NCBI GenBank assembly: GCA_963714125.1
Contig: OY970234.1
Span: forward strand, 744,001 to 808,000
Length of the DNA: 64,000 bases
Source of the DNA: CAWCAW01 sp963714125
GTDB taxonomy: Bacteria; Actinomycetota; Acidimicrobiia; Acidimicrobiales; UBA8190
Direction of reading: 5' to 3'
In this document: piece after piece, positions 24,983 through 33,166 of the stretch
Position numbering within the stretch: the stretch's first letter is position 1
Layout of the letters: each line of letters begins with the position of its first letter
Position numbers and translations under genes: made by a program
Notes under the pieces: model-generated
Database searches by the model: none
What the model was told of the DNA's origin: nothing
Seen by the model: the letters and a program-made list of their open reading frames with translations, nothing else

Positions 24983-25380
24983 GGACCCACCGTGCTCACA
25001 ATGCACTGTTTCACTACGGCACCGGGAATTCACCCCTTGGTCTTCGATCTCGGTCGAGCTGACGACAGAATTCGAACCTGCGACGGTCACCTTGAGAGGT
25101 GGTTCTTTCCGTCCAGGCAGTTCTCCCTCGCACACGCGACATCCGACGCGGACCCGGCAGTTGCCGCTTTGCTGTCTCTCCGTGACCCTCTCCTCACCGG
25201 CTTTTGCCCCTTCGGGCATTCACGATCCGGTCAGAACGGGCTCGTCAGAAGGGTGTGACGCCCTCCTGGCGGATGAGAAACCAAAAACATCGTCATCCCG
25301 CTCGTCCCCAAAGCACGATTAGCCATGGAGAAGGTAGAATTTGGCTACGGAGTGTTTCCATCGGGGGCAAGGTGAGCAAG
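24983..25380. other. Intergenic region with no supported gene
   Basis: About 400 bp. The minus strand around 25060-25090 contains GGTTCGAATTC, like the T-arm of a tRNA, but no matching acceptor stem or anticodon arm could be built, so it is left unassigned. The 3' end should contain the promoter and leader of the stalk protein gene. Confidence 0.4.
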
Positions 25381-26706
25381 ATGTCGAGGAGCGCGGGCTG
25401 GTGGTTCAATAGGACGGCCCCTTTCGGCGGGACGCTATTGGTGGCATGCGGCTTGTCACTTCTGCTCGCGTCGTTGGCGACTACTGCCTCAGCATCGACG
25501 CTGGGTGGTACTGCCACGATCGTCGACCAGAGCTTCCCGGCAACTGGCGGATCAAGTGACCTCTTTGGCGTTTCGTTGCCTGCCCAAGCAGCGTGCACGG
25601 GTGACACGGCGTCGGACGGTTACCACGTGTACAGCTACTTGATCCCACAGGGATCTATATCGCAGTCGTCCTTTTCTGCGACGCTCAACTACACCGGGCC
25701 GCCGGCCGGATCGCCGTCCCAGGGGCTCGGATTGGCCCGAGAAAGCACCGGCGATCTGTACGAAGGCGCTAGCACGGCTCCGGTGACGGGTCAGATCATT
25801 AGTGTTCCCGCCGACTTCCAGTGGGCACAGCTGGTCACTCAGGACTACCTCCCGCTGACGGGTACGTCGGGATTGCTCTATAGCGGCACAGACGGGATCT
25901 GGGAAGCCGGAATCGCATGTGCAAACTCAGCCGGAGTTATCTCGGACTACTGGAACACCGAGGTGACATTCACGGCGAGCTCGTCAGATCCCAATGGGTT
26001 CACGTGGACGGCGGTGCCGGGTTTGGGCACCTGGGTGTCAGGGGGAACCACCACCACAACGGTGCCGTCCACCACGACGACGGTGCCGTCCACCACGACG
26101 ACGGTGCCGTCCACCACCACCACGACGACCACGACCACCACGACGGTGCCACCCACCACCACGACCACGACGACCACCACGACGGTGCCGCCCACCACTA
26201 CGACCACAGTGCCGCCCACCACCACGACCACGACGACGGTGCCGTCCACGACTACGACGGTGCCGTCCACGACTACGACGGTGCCGTCCACGACTACGAC
26301 GGTGCCGTCCACGACTACGACGGTGCCGTCCACGACCACGACGGCCCCCACGTCGACATCGACGACAACTTCCAGCTCCACCACGGCACCCGTTGGTTCG
26401 GTAACAAGCACTACGAGTAGTCCTGTTGTCTCCTCATCCTCGGGAAATCTGGCGTTCACGGGTCCGGGCATAGCCCTCAAATGGACCGCTTTGGCCGGAG
26501 CAGTACTGATGGTGTTTGGCTTGGCGATGCTTGTTCTCATCGACGCCCCGCGCCGCGTTGTGCTGCGGCTTGCTTATTGGAACTCTCGAGGCACGCCGTA
26601 TCGGGGTCTTGCCCCGGGCTGGTATCGGGACTCAGCTGACCCCACGTGGGCCCGATACTGGAATGGCACGACCTGGAGTGATGAACGGCACCCGACTGCT
26701 GAGTAA
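25381..26706 (+). CDS. Cell-surface stalk protein with Thr-rich repeats, LAFTG motif, membrane helix and DUF2510 tail
   Basis: 441 residues from ATG 25381, with AAGGTGAG upstream; GTG 25372 is an alternative. A signal peptide (residues ~15-40, ending ASA) precedes a ~180-residue domain without a known match (LGGTATIVDQSFPATGG onward) that has two cysteines. A long Thr-rich stalk follows, made of TTTTVPS-type repeats, then LAFTG, a membrane helix (WTALAGAVLMVFGLAMLVLI), and a cytoplasmic tail whose APGWYRDSADP ... RYWNGTTWSD matches the DUF2510 motif. The LAFTG resembles a class E sortase signal, but ~50 residues follow the helix, so anchoring may be by the helix alone. Confidence 0.82.
   Translation: MSRSAGWWFNRTAPFGGTLLVACGLSLLLASLATTASASTLGGTATIVDQSFPATGGSSDLFGVSLPAQAACTGDTASDGYHVYSYLIPQGSISQSSFSATLNYTGPPAGSPSQGLGLARESTGDLYEGASTAPVTGQIISVPADFQWAQLVTQDYLPLTGTSGLLYSGTDGIWEAGIACANSAGVISDYWNTEVTFTASSSDPNGFTWTAVPGLGTWVSGGTTTTTVPSTTTTVPSTTTTVPSTTTTTTTTTTTVPPTTTTTTTTTTVPPTTTTTVPPTTTTTTTVPSTTTTVPSTTTTVPSTTTTVPSTTTTVPSTTTTAPTSTSTTTSSSTTAPVGSVTSTTSSPVVSSSSGNLAFTGPGIALKWTALAGAVLMVFGLAMLVLIDAPRRVVLRLAYWNSRGTPYRGLAPGWYRDSADPTWARYWNGTTWSDERHPTAE
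26062..26343 (+). repeat. Tandem 21-bp repeats encoding TTTTVPS units
   Basis: Units with a 21-bp period beginning GTGCCGTCC occur at 26062-26103 and in five consecutive copies at 26239-26343 (the last with one base changed). Between them are less regular ACC-rich stretches. The array encodes the Thr/Pro stalk and is likely to vary in length between strains by slippage or recombination. Confidence 0.9.
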
Positions 26707-26905
26707 GGTCGAACCCGGGGGCGGTTCAGTTCGCAGCCACTCATTCTGATTGGCAACCGGCGATCGACTCAGAGTTCTTGTGTGAACTGAACCCCGACAG
26801 CCAAGGCGCACAGTTCTCGTGTGGGGCGGAAGGTGTGTCGCTTGCCTGCCGAGACCAGAGTCGTCCCGGTGCCGGGACTTCACAGCGCTTTGTTGCAATT
26901 TTGAG

Positions 26906-26978
26906 TGGAGCTGACCGGTCTCGAACCGGCGACCTGCTGGTTGCAAACCAGCTGCTCTACCAACTGAGCTACAGCCCC
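26906..26978 (-). tRNA. tRNA-Ala (anticodon TGC)
   Basis: Read on the minus strand the gene starts GGGGCTG (26978) and ends CAGCTCC-A. It has the alanine identity pair G3-U70, a D-arm TAGCTCAGTTGGTAGAGC, an anticodon loop TTTGCAA (TGC) closed by CTGGT/ACCAG, and T-arm GGTTCGAGACC. CCA is not encoded. The cloverleaf is perfect. Confidence 0.96.
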
Positions 26979-27052
26979 GAAAATTGTCTTCCATCGGTTT
27001 CGATCAGGCGACCAACGTTACCTTGACATCGTGACGGCTTGAGACAGCCCGA

Positions 27053-27532
27053 TCAGCCGTGGTTGTCGCCTTTGAGGTAGAGCAGCGCATCTCGCTCGCC
27101 CTCCATCTGCCCGCGGTGCCGCGCCAGCTCTTCGAACACATGAATCAGGACAGCACCTTGCCGATCCAAGAACGGGTGAGTCTCTCCCTCCCAACCCTCT
27201 GGGGTGCCTCGGAGTGGGGCGTTGGGGTCCAGATGCTCCACGTCGAGCCCGAAGCGTCGTCGCACCTCTCTGAGCCTCTCCACCAGATCAGCGACTGAAC
27301 CCGTGGCCCGAAATTCGGCGTCACGATCGCGCTCCACGCTTCGGCCCGCCACGTGCTCACCGACCCAGTACTCCATGACACCGACACAATGTGTGAGGGT
27401 GGCAAAAGGAGAGTTGGCCGATGGAAACGGAGGGCGCTGGTTGGCGAGATCGTCACCCAGGGCCTCCACGATGTCCACCATGCCGCCGAGAGCGTCGTCC
27501 ACGAAATAGAGGTAGTCGTGTGTCGAAATCAC
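27053..27532 (-). CDS. DinB/DUF664-like four-helix protein
   Basis: 159 residues. The DinB-like metal-binding histidines are in place: TLTHCVGVMEYW on helix 2 and HVFEELARHRGQME on helix 4 (His-x-x-x-...-His). The DUF664/DinB superfamily includes mycothiol- or bacillithiol-dependent S-transferases, so a low-molecular-weight thiol transferase role in an actinobacterium is plausible but not proven. Divergent from efeO with 84 bp between the genes. Confidence 0.8.
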   Translation of the reverse strand: MISTHDYLYFVDDALGGMVDIVEALGDDLANQRPPFPSANSPFATLTHCVGVMEYWVGEHVAGRSVERDRDAEFRATGSVADLVERLREVRRRFGLDVEHLDPNAPLRGTPEGWEGETHPFLDRQGAVLIHVFEELARHRGQMEGERDALLYLKGDNHG

Positions 27533-27616
27533 GATGCCACGCTAATCATGTGTCCTGTCCGTGTGCATCGACAAGCGATGCCGGCAAATGGCCGCCTGCC
27601 GTTAGGATTCGGGCCC

Positions 27617-28774
27617 GTGAGCGGGAGGGTACAACGCAGCGCCGTGGTCGTTGGCCTCGTCGTGTTCGCCATGGCCTTATCGTCGTGCACCGACGGACAT
27701 ACCAAGACCGTGGCGTTATCGTCAGGCAAATCATCGGATGTCGACATCGTTGTCACACCAGCTCGATGCATCTCAGAGCCATCGACGGTGCCACCCGGCG
27801 TAGTGAACTTCACGGTGAGCAACAAGAACGCGACAGCAGTAACAGAAGTCGAGTTGCGCCAGTCCGATGGATTTATGTTGGCCGAAGAGCCCAACCTTGC
27901 ACCCGGCACGCTCGGCGGCATCTCGGCTGATCTCAGCGCCGGCTCGTACGAGATCTACTGCCCGGGAGCCAACCAGACGACAGCGATGTTCACGGTAGCG
28001 GGCACATTCAAGGGGCCCGTCTGGAAGAAGAACCCGCAACTCGTCGCCTCGGTGCAGCAGTTCACCCAGTGGATGTCCCACCAATTCCAACTCCTGAGCA
28101 CTGACACCGGCGCGTTTGCCTCAGCGGTAGAAGCCGGAAACCTCACCGACGCCGAGAACCTGTACGTGCCCGCTCGAGAGGATTACGAGAGCATCGAGGC
28201 GGCCAGTGAGGTGTATGGAACGCTGTACCCCGACATTGACGGTCAGATCGAGAACTTCGGCAATCCCTCCGAATTCGAGGGGTTTCACGAGATCGAAGAG
28301 TCCATGTGGGTGGGCGGTACGCTCAGCGGTCAGTCCCCCTACGCCATGACGTTGGTGAAAGACGTCGACCAGCTCCAGATGGAGGCGTCCACGGCCACGT
28401 ACCAACCGGCCCAGATAGGCGACTTCGCTTCGGCGCAGCTCTCGGAGGCGAGCAACTATTTGGTGACCGGATCAGAGGAGCGCTACTCCAACCTGGAGCT
28501 GGTCGACCTGAAGGGCACGCTCGATAACGCCCAAGAAGCCATCTCGGTGTTGACGCCGGCCCTCACCTCTCTGAGCCCGGCCGTGCTCCAACAACTCAAG
28601 GCCGCTATGACGGTGGTGTCGGGGGCGTTGGCCCAGTGCACGCAGTCACCGGGCAGTGCGGGTAGCGGGTACGAGTCCTTCAACGACGTGGGATCCATGC
28701 AGCGCCAGACCCTGGCCCAAGACGTGCTCAACCTGGCCGCTCCCGTAGCGCGCGCCACCCAGCTGGTGGCCTGA
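27617..28774 (+). CDS. efeO: Iron-uptake lipoprotein EfeO (cupredoxin + M75 domains)
   Basis: 385 residues from GTG 27617, chosen because AGGA lies nine bases upstream and it gives a compact lipoprotein signal with lipobox ALSSC (Cys24); ATG 27578 is an alternative. Residues ~40-130 are the cupredoxin-like N-terminal domain; the C-terminal M75/imelysin domain has the metal-binding HxxE motif H224-E-I-E227 (FHEIEESMW). EfeO binds ferrous iron outside the membrane for the EfeUOB system. No efeU permease is adjacent; an EfeB-type peroxidase is encoded 9 kb away. Confidence 0.9.
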   Translation: MSGRVQRSAVVVGLVVFAMALSSCTDGHTKTVALSSGKSSDVDIVVTPARCISEPSTVPPGVVNFTVSNKNATAVTEVELRQSDGFMLAEEPNLAPGTLGGISADLSAGSYEIYCPGANQTTAMFTVAGTFKGPVWKKNPQLVASVQQFTQWMSHQFQLLSTDTGAFASAVEAGNLTDAENLYVPAREDYESIEAASEVYGTLYPDIDGQIENFGNPSEFEGFHEIEESMWVGGTLSGQSPYAMTLVKDVDQLQMEASTATYQPAQIGDFASAQLSEASNYLVTGSEERYSNLELVDLKGTLDNAQEAISVLTPALTSLSPAVLQQLKAAMTVVSGALAQCTQSPGSAGSGYESFNDVGSMQRQTLAQDVLNLAAPVARATQLVA

Positions 28775-28793
28775 CGAGGCGCTACGCCAGTTC

Positions 28794-30299
28794 CTACTTC
28801 TTGGCGGTGCTCTTCCTGGCGCTGTTGCTTTGGTAGACGCCCTTGTCGAAGGTTGGCAGCTTCTTGGCTTGCGCTTCGCCCAGGCGAGGGAGGCCGAAGA
28901 GGTCTTCGATGGACGCCAGCGACGAGTACTGGTTGTACGACGTGGCGCTGATCACCGTGTTCGCCGAAATGAACGGCGAGATGAGCACAGCCCCCACCTT
29001 GCCCCCACCGGGGCCCGACCCCCCATTGCCACCGCTGTCGGCCGCCGGGCCGGCGGTCTCCCCGCAACAGGCCGTGGTGTCCAACGTAGGTTGCTCGGCT
29101 TCGTCGAAAGTGATCTCGAGGAGGCCGTCTTGTTTGTAGGCCGGTGAGTTGAGGATGATGGGCACCCACGTCTGGAGCCACTTGTTGGCGTCCGCCACCG
29201 ATGAGCCGCCACCTTGGCCTGCTCCGGTGGTGTTGGTGCACGGGTAGTCGTGCCCGTCGTCGCACAGGTTCGGCGCAATAAAGCTGAAGTTCGGCGTGGT
29301 GGCAACCGACTGGAGATCGGTGACGAGTCCCGTGGTCCCGACGTCCACACCGGCAGGCAAGTTCCCGCTCGTGTCGCCCAGGGGCACGACGTCCTCGTCA
29401 CACATCGTGGTGTTGTCGATGATCGAGTGGAAGTACACGAAGGGATCGTGTCGGGTGACGTAGCCGTCGGACGCGGTAGCCACGACCGAAGTGTCGCCAG
29501 ATCCCACCGTGGGGTGGCCACAGTTGGTGGCTTCACGGCTGGGCTCGTTGCCCATGTCCTCCATGTAGCCCTTCCAGGTGAGGCCATCGTTGGTCAACTG
29601 GTTGGCCACCGTGGATACCGCCGTCGGGTACACGCAACCGGCCCCTTGCTGGATGCCGGCGCTCTGTCCCTCGGCGGGCGAGAAGTTGTCGTACCCGGCC
29701 AAGCAGTCGAGTTGGTTGTCCGAGTTAGGCGGCTGCCCCGAGACGAAGGCGACGTAGTTGTCGTTGGAGAAGTGCCCGACCCCGTAGTAGTTCTCGAGGA
29801 GCGCTCCGTCGCTGGGCAGCGTGGTGGCCAGATAGGAGTCTGCGGAAGGGTCCCCGAAGGTGGCCGCATAATCGTTGTTCTCAAGCATGATCACGAACAC
29901 GTGGCGGATCAGGGGCAGCTTGGAAGACACGTTGAGCGTCAACGTCTGATCGGTGACATGGTCGGCGTTGGTGGCAGCAAGGTCGATTGTGTAGCTACCG
30001 CCGAGGGGGGTGGGGTCCGACAAGGTGGCCGTGCCGTTGGCGCCGACGTTGAAGGCCACCCCCGGAGGCAATGTCGAGGTGACCGAGACCGTGGCGGTCG
30101 GGTTGGCTTTGGTCTTGATGGTGAAGGTGAGTGCCTTACCTTGCTTGGCCTTCACGGTGGCTTTACTCGTGAACTTCGGCGTCGACGAACTGGCGGCGCC
30201 GGCTGAGGCGGCGGACGGTGCGAACTGCACGAGCAACGCCCCCACGCCGAGCATCGTGGCCGCGACGATGGCCGTTTTGACGGTCCTAGTCCTACGCAT
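28794..30299 (-). CDS. Secreted phosphoesterase (acid phosphatase/phospholipase C-like, alkaline phosphatase superfamily)
   Basis: 501 residues from ATG 30299. A signal peptide (to about residue 34, SASAGA) precedes an Ig-like segment at ~40-125 (LPPGVAFNVGANGTATLSDP), then a phosphoesterase domain with HVFVIMLENNDY, HFSNDNYVAFVSGQ, YMEDMG, NLCDDGHDY and ITFDEAEQ, which carry the metal-binding residues of PF04185. Family members include AcpA and non-hemolytic phospholipases C. The Ig-like segment resembles one in the secreted protein at 23102. Convergent with efeO. Confidence 0.85.
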   Translation of the reverse strand: MRRTRTVKTAIVAATMLGVGALLVQFAPSAASAGAASSSTPKFTSKATVKAKQGKALTFTIKTKANPTATVSVTSTLPPGVAFNVGANGTATLSDPTPLGGSYTIDLAATNADHVTDQTLTLNVSSKLPLIRHVFVIMLENNDYAATFGDPSADSYLATTLPSDGALLENYYGVGHFSNDNYVAFVSGQPPNSDNQLDCLAGYDNFSPAEGQSAGIQQGAGCVYPTAVSTVANQLTNDGLTWKGYMEDMGNEPSREATNCGHPTVGSGDTSVVATASDGYVTRHDPFVYFHSIIDNTTMCDEDVVPLGDTSGNLPAGVDVGTTGLVTDLQSVATTPNFSFIAPNLCDDGHDYPCTNTTGAGQGGGSSVADANKWLQTWVPIILNSPAYKQDGLLEITFDEAEQPTLDTTACCGETAGPAADSGGNGGSGPGGGKVGAVLISPFISANTVISATSYNQYSSLASIEDLFGLPRLGEAQAKKLPTFDKGVYQSNSARKSTAKK

Positions 30300-30500
30300 C
30301 CCGTTCCCCCTGTTGTGGGCGGGCCCTGCCGCCTGTAGCAATCGACGACCCAGCCGCCTACCCCGTGCCCCCGCGGGGAGTTTCTCCTGCTCCGGGCCAG
30401 TCTGTTGGGTCCCAGAGGCAGTGTCAACCGTTCCCGCTCGGAGACAACGAGGCAGCCCGGGTTACCCCGAAGTGCTTGGGACCCTTATCTTGTCGTCACG

Positions 30501-31274
30501 ATGACCCCTGCGAGTGACCCCACCCCAGCCGATTCCCGACGTCACGTGGCCCTGGCCGGGTGCCACAACTTCCGGGACCTGGGCGGTTACCCCACCGGGG
30601 ACGGCCGGTGCACGCGTTGGGGGCGACTGTTTCGCGCTGATGGGCTCTCGCAGCTCACCACCGAAGACCAGGTTCTGATGGCCGAGCTCGGAATCACCAC
30701 CGTCATCGACCTGCGTACCGACCTCGAGGTGGACAACCGAGGGAGTTTTCCCTTGGACAACGAACGTGTGAGGTACCACCACCTCGCTCTCACCGACACG
30801 TTGCCCGGAGAGGAACAAGCCCCCGATTGGGGCGACCCCGGATTCGTGATGGGCCGCTACCGAGGCATGCTGGCCGAAGGAGCCGAAAGTGTGGCCGAAG
30901 CAATCCGCATCCTGGCCAAGGCGGCCAACCTCCCCGCCGTATTCCACTGCAGCGTGGGCAAAGACCGCACCGGCGTGCTGGCGGCGGTGATCCTCGGCAT
31001 GCTCGGCGTGCCCGATGATGTCATCGTGGACGACTACACGTTGAGCCGGCCGGCGATGGTACGACTGCTCGAGATGTTTCGACGGGAGTACCCGGACTCG
31101 AGCGAAATCGTCGAGCGCTATGCCCCGGTGATCTTGGCCGTGGATCCCGCCACCATGGCCGGGTTTCTGGCCGGCATACGTGCCGACTACGGATCCTTTG
31201 GTGCTTTGGCCGAAGCGCTGGGGGTGGCGTCCGAACTCGACGATCTGGCCGAAGAACTCCTCGAGTCGGCCTGA
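30501..31274 (+). CDS. Tyrosine-protein phosphatase (PTP-like, Y_phosphatase3)
   Basis: 257 residues from ATG 30501. The CX5R catalytic loop is HCSVGKDRTG, with NFRDLGGYPTGDG near the N-terminus and VIDLRTDLEV ahead of the loop, as in MptpB/lipid-phosphatase-like members. The general acid is likely the Asp in LTDTLPG. It would remove phosphate from tyrosine or phosphoinositide substrates in the cytoplasm. Upstream is the divergent secreted phosphoesterase, with ~200 bp of intergenic DNA. Confidence 0.92.
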   Translation: MTPASDPTPADSRRHVALAGCHNFRDLGGYPTGDGRCTRWGRLFRADGLSQLTTEDQVLMAELGITTVIDLRTDLEVDNRGSFPLDNERVRYHHLALTDTLPGEEQAPDWGDPGFVMGRYRGMLAEGAESVAEAIRILAKAANLPAVFHCSVGKDRTGVLAAVILGMLGVPDDVIVDDYTLSRPAMVRLLEMFRREYPDSSEIVERYAPVILAVDPATMAGFLAGIRADYGSFGALAEALGVASELDDLAEELLESA

Positions 31275-31314
31275 CCCAATCTTCGGCCCCGCTGGAAAGC
31301 TTTAGCGAGCCGAT

Positions 31315-32391
31315 CTACGGCCGGCCTGCGCCGACCAGCCCGTTGTCCCACACCGGCTGAATCTGGACGTCCTGGCCCGTTTGCGGGGCGTCGACCATGT
31401 TGCCGCCGCCGACGTACATGCCGACGTGATAGATGCCGCCCGTTCCGTCACCCCAGAACAGCAGGTCGCCCGGCTCGATATCCGACAGTGAGACATGGGT
31501 GATGGCGTCGTACTGCTCCTGGGCCGTGCGCGGAATGCCCACGCCCGCTTGTCCCCATGACCACTGCGTCAAACCCGAACAGTCGAATCCACCGCCAGGA
31601 TCTTCGGCGCCCCAGTGATAGGGAACACCGATCTGGCTTTCGGCGGCGGCCACGGCGCGCCCGCCCGAGCCGCTGGCGGCAACGGTAGGGAGAGCTATGG
31701 CTTTCGCCGCTGAGCGCGCCTCAACCCGGCTCACGAAAGCGGCGTGTTCGGCTTCTTGGCGGGCGGCTTGGGCCTGGGCCACCAGAGTGGCCACCCGTCC
31801 GGTCTCCTCGGCCAAGGTGGCCTGTTGAGCCGAGACCGTGGCTTGCGCTTCCTGTTGAGCCGAGGCCACGTCCCCCAAAACTGATTGGGCCTGCGCCTCG
31901 GCCGCATGCAACTGGTCTTCTTGGGTCGAGAGGTGTGATTGGGCGACATCGAGGTCGTCGATGGTGTCGGAGACGTTGGCCGTTGCCACCGACTGGTACT
32001 CCTGGGTGACGGCGGCCTGGGCCCCACCGGACTCGAAGAACGATTCCACCCCGGTGTCGTCAGACCCCGTCATGTACTGATTGACCGCCTGCAGCCGGAG
32101 GTTGGATTGGTCGGTGTCGACCTGCGATTGGTCGGCCAGGATGCTGGCCTTGGTCTGGTTGATCTGCTGGTCGATCTGGCCGGTCTGTGCCTCCGCCGCG
32201 TCGTACTGCTGCGAGATGACGTCCAGGTGTTGCTGGTCGGCTTGAAGCTGCTGGTCGATCTGGGCCGCCTCGGCGCGGGCCGTGGCCAACGAGTCGGCCG
32301 AGGCCGGGCGCGTCGCCGTGACGGCTGCAAAAGTCAGGACTGTGACGACAGCACCGCCGACTGCGGCAACCCTGAGCCAGTGCCTGGCCAT
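31315..32391 (-). CDS. NlpC/P60 peptidoglycan endopeptidase with coiled-coil N-terminus (RipA-like)
   Basis: 358 residues from ATG 32391 (GTG 32433 adds 14 residues). An export signal is followed by a long coiled coil (residues ~33-225, rich in Ala/Gln heptads, for example ARAEAAQIDQQLQADQQHLD) and a C-terminal NlpC/P60 domain with Cys271 in FDCSGLT and His322 in YHVGMYVG. RipA/RpfB-type endopeptidases cut D-glutamyl-mDAP bonds to separate daughter cells; the coiled coil keeps them inactive until partners bind. Its 5' leader (32434-32640) is long. Confidence 0.9.
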   Translation of the reverse strand: MARHWLRVAAVGGAVVTVLTFAAVTATRPASADSLATARAEAAQIDQQLQADQQHLDVISQQYDAAEAQTGQIDQQINQTKASILADQSQVDTDQSNLRLQAVNQYMTGSDDTGVESFFESGGAQAAVTQEYQSVATANVSDTIDDLDVAQSHLSTQEDQLHAAEAQAQSVLGDVASAQQEAQATVSAQQATLAEETGRVATLVAQAQAARQEAEHAAFVSRVEARSAAKAIALPTVAASGSGGRAVAAAESQIGVPYHWGAEDPGGGFDCSGLTQWSWGQAGVGIPRTAQEQYDAITHVSLSDIEPGDLLFWGDGTGGIYHVGMYVGGGNMVDAPQTGQDVQIQPVWDNGLVGAGRP

Positions 32392-32639
32392 GGTGCCCGA
32401 GCGTGCCGTCGAGTGAAGCTCGACGTCAGTCACAATGCGTAATGGGTTAGCAAGCCAGGTACCAGGCTCGCAAACCCAGATCTTGCATCATGCAATCATA
32501 GATAGGTCTGACCTGGGAAAACCCCCAAAAACGCTGGGAGCCCGGAAGCGGCCGCTCCTTCGTCCGAAGCTGTGGTGGTTCAGCCACTAACAGAGAGATT
32601 TTGGTTTTCCATCTCTTGCTCTTTTGGCCCTGTGGGGTG

Positions 32640-33053
32640 ATGCTGAACATACCCCTGCTCACCACGGCGAGATCTCGTGCCATGACCCTCGACCCCATGC
32701 CCGCCCCCGACGAGGGAGCGTTCACCCACAGCTGGCTCATTGCCACGGCGCGCGAACTCGGTCCTATCGCCAACAAGGGTGACCACGCACGCCTCAGCCA
32801 GGCGGCGGCGGAGTTGCTCGAGGCCTTCGTGCGCAATGCCGAGGACGAACGCTATTTGGTCCGACGGCTGCCGCCGTTCACCGCCCGGCTCGTGGAGCAC
32901 GGCCAGCAGCGCGTGGTCGATCGTCTTGTCTCACTCGTGCTGGAGGCTGACTTGGCGGAGAAGCCGTGCCGGTGCTCCGAGCTGGCCGAGGAGGTCGCCT
33001 CCCTGCTCGAGGTGCAACTCATCTCAGAGGAGTGGGACCAGTCCGATCGGTGA
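32640..33053 (+). CDS. Hypothetical protein, helical
   Basis: 137 residues from ATG 32640; GTGGGGTG upstream could act as a ribosome-binding site, and ATG 32682 is an alternative. The protein is mostly helical and acidic (FTHSWLIATARELGP, LSQAAAELLEAFVRNAEDE), with a CRCSELAEEV cysteine pair near the C-terminus. I recognise no family. It is upstream of the copper ATPase, but the gap of 100 bp and different composition give no functional link. Confidence 0.55.
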   Translation: MLNIPLLTTARSRAMTLDPMPAPDEGAFTHSWLIATARELGPIANKGDHARLSQAAAELLEAFVRNAEDERYLVRRLPPFTARLVEHGQQRVVDRLVSLVLEADLAEKPCRCSELAEEVASLLEVQLISEEWDQSDR

Positions 33054-33103
33054 CCACGCTGGTCTCGGGCCTAGGTTTTTGGCCTCGCAATTAAGCTGGA
33101 GAA

Positions 33104-33166
33104 ATGGACGTGCGCCGGATCCCGGCGACTACTGACTGCGCAGTCGGCGCGCCCGCGCCATGGTGA
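33104..33166 (+). CDS. Possible 20-codon leader peptide upstream of copA
   Basis: ATG 33104 is preceded by GGAGAA and opens a 20-residue frame ending in PAPW at a TGA that overlaps the copA start (CCATGGTGA). copA itself has no Shine-Dalgarno-like sequence before ATG 33160, so translation could be coupled to this small frame. The evidence is the overlap geometry only; conservation was not tested. Confidence 0.3.
   Translation: MDVRRIPATTDCAVGAPAPW

Noticed and set aside
25947..26540. Long minus-strand frame opposite the Thr-rich repeats
   Set aside because: It is made of VVVVDGTV-type repeats that mirror the GTG/ACC repeats of the real gene on the plus strand, and has no domain of its own.
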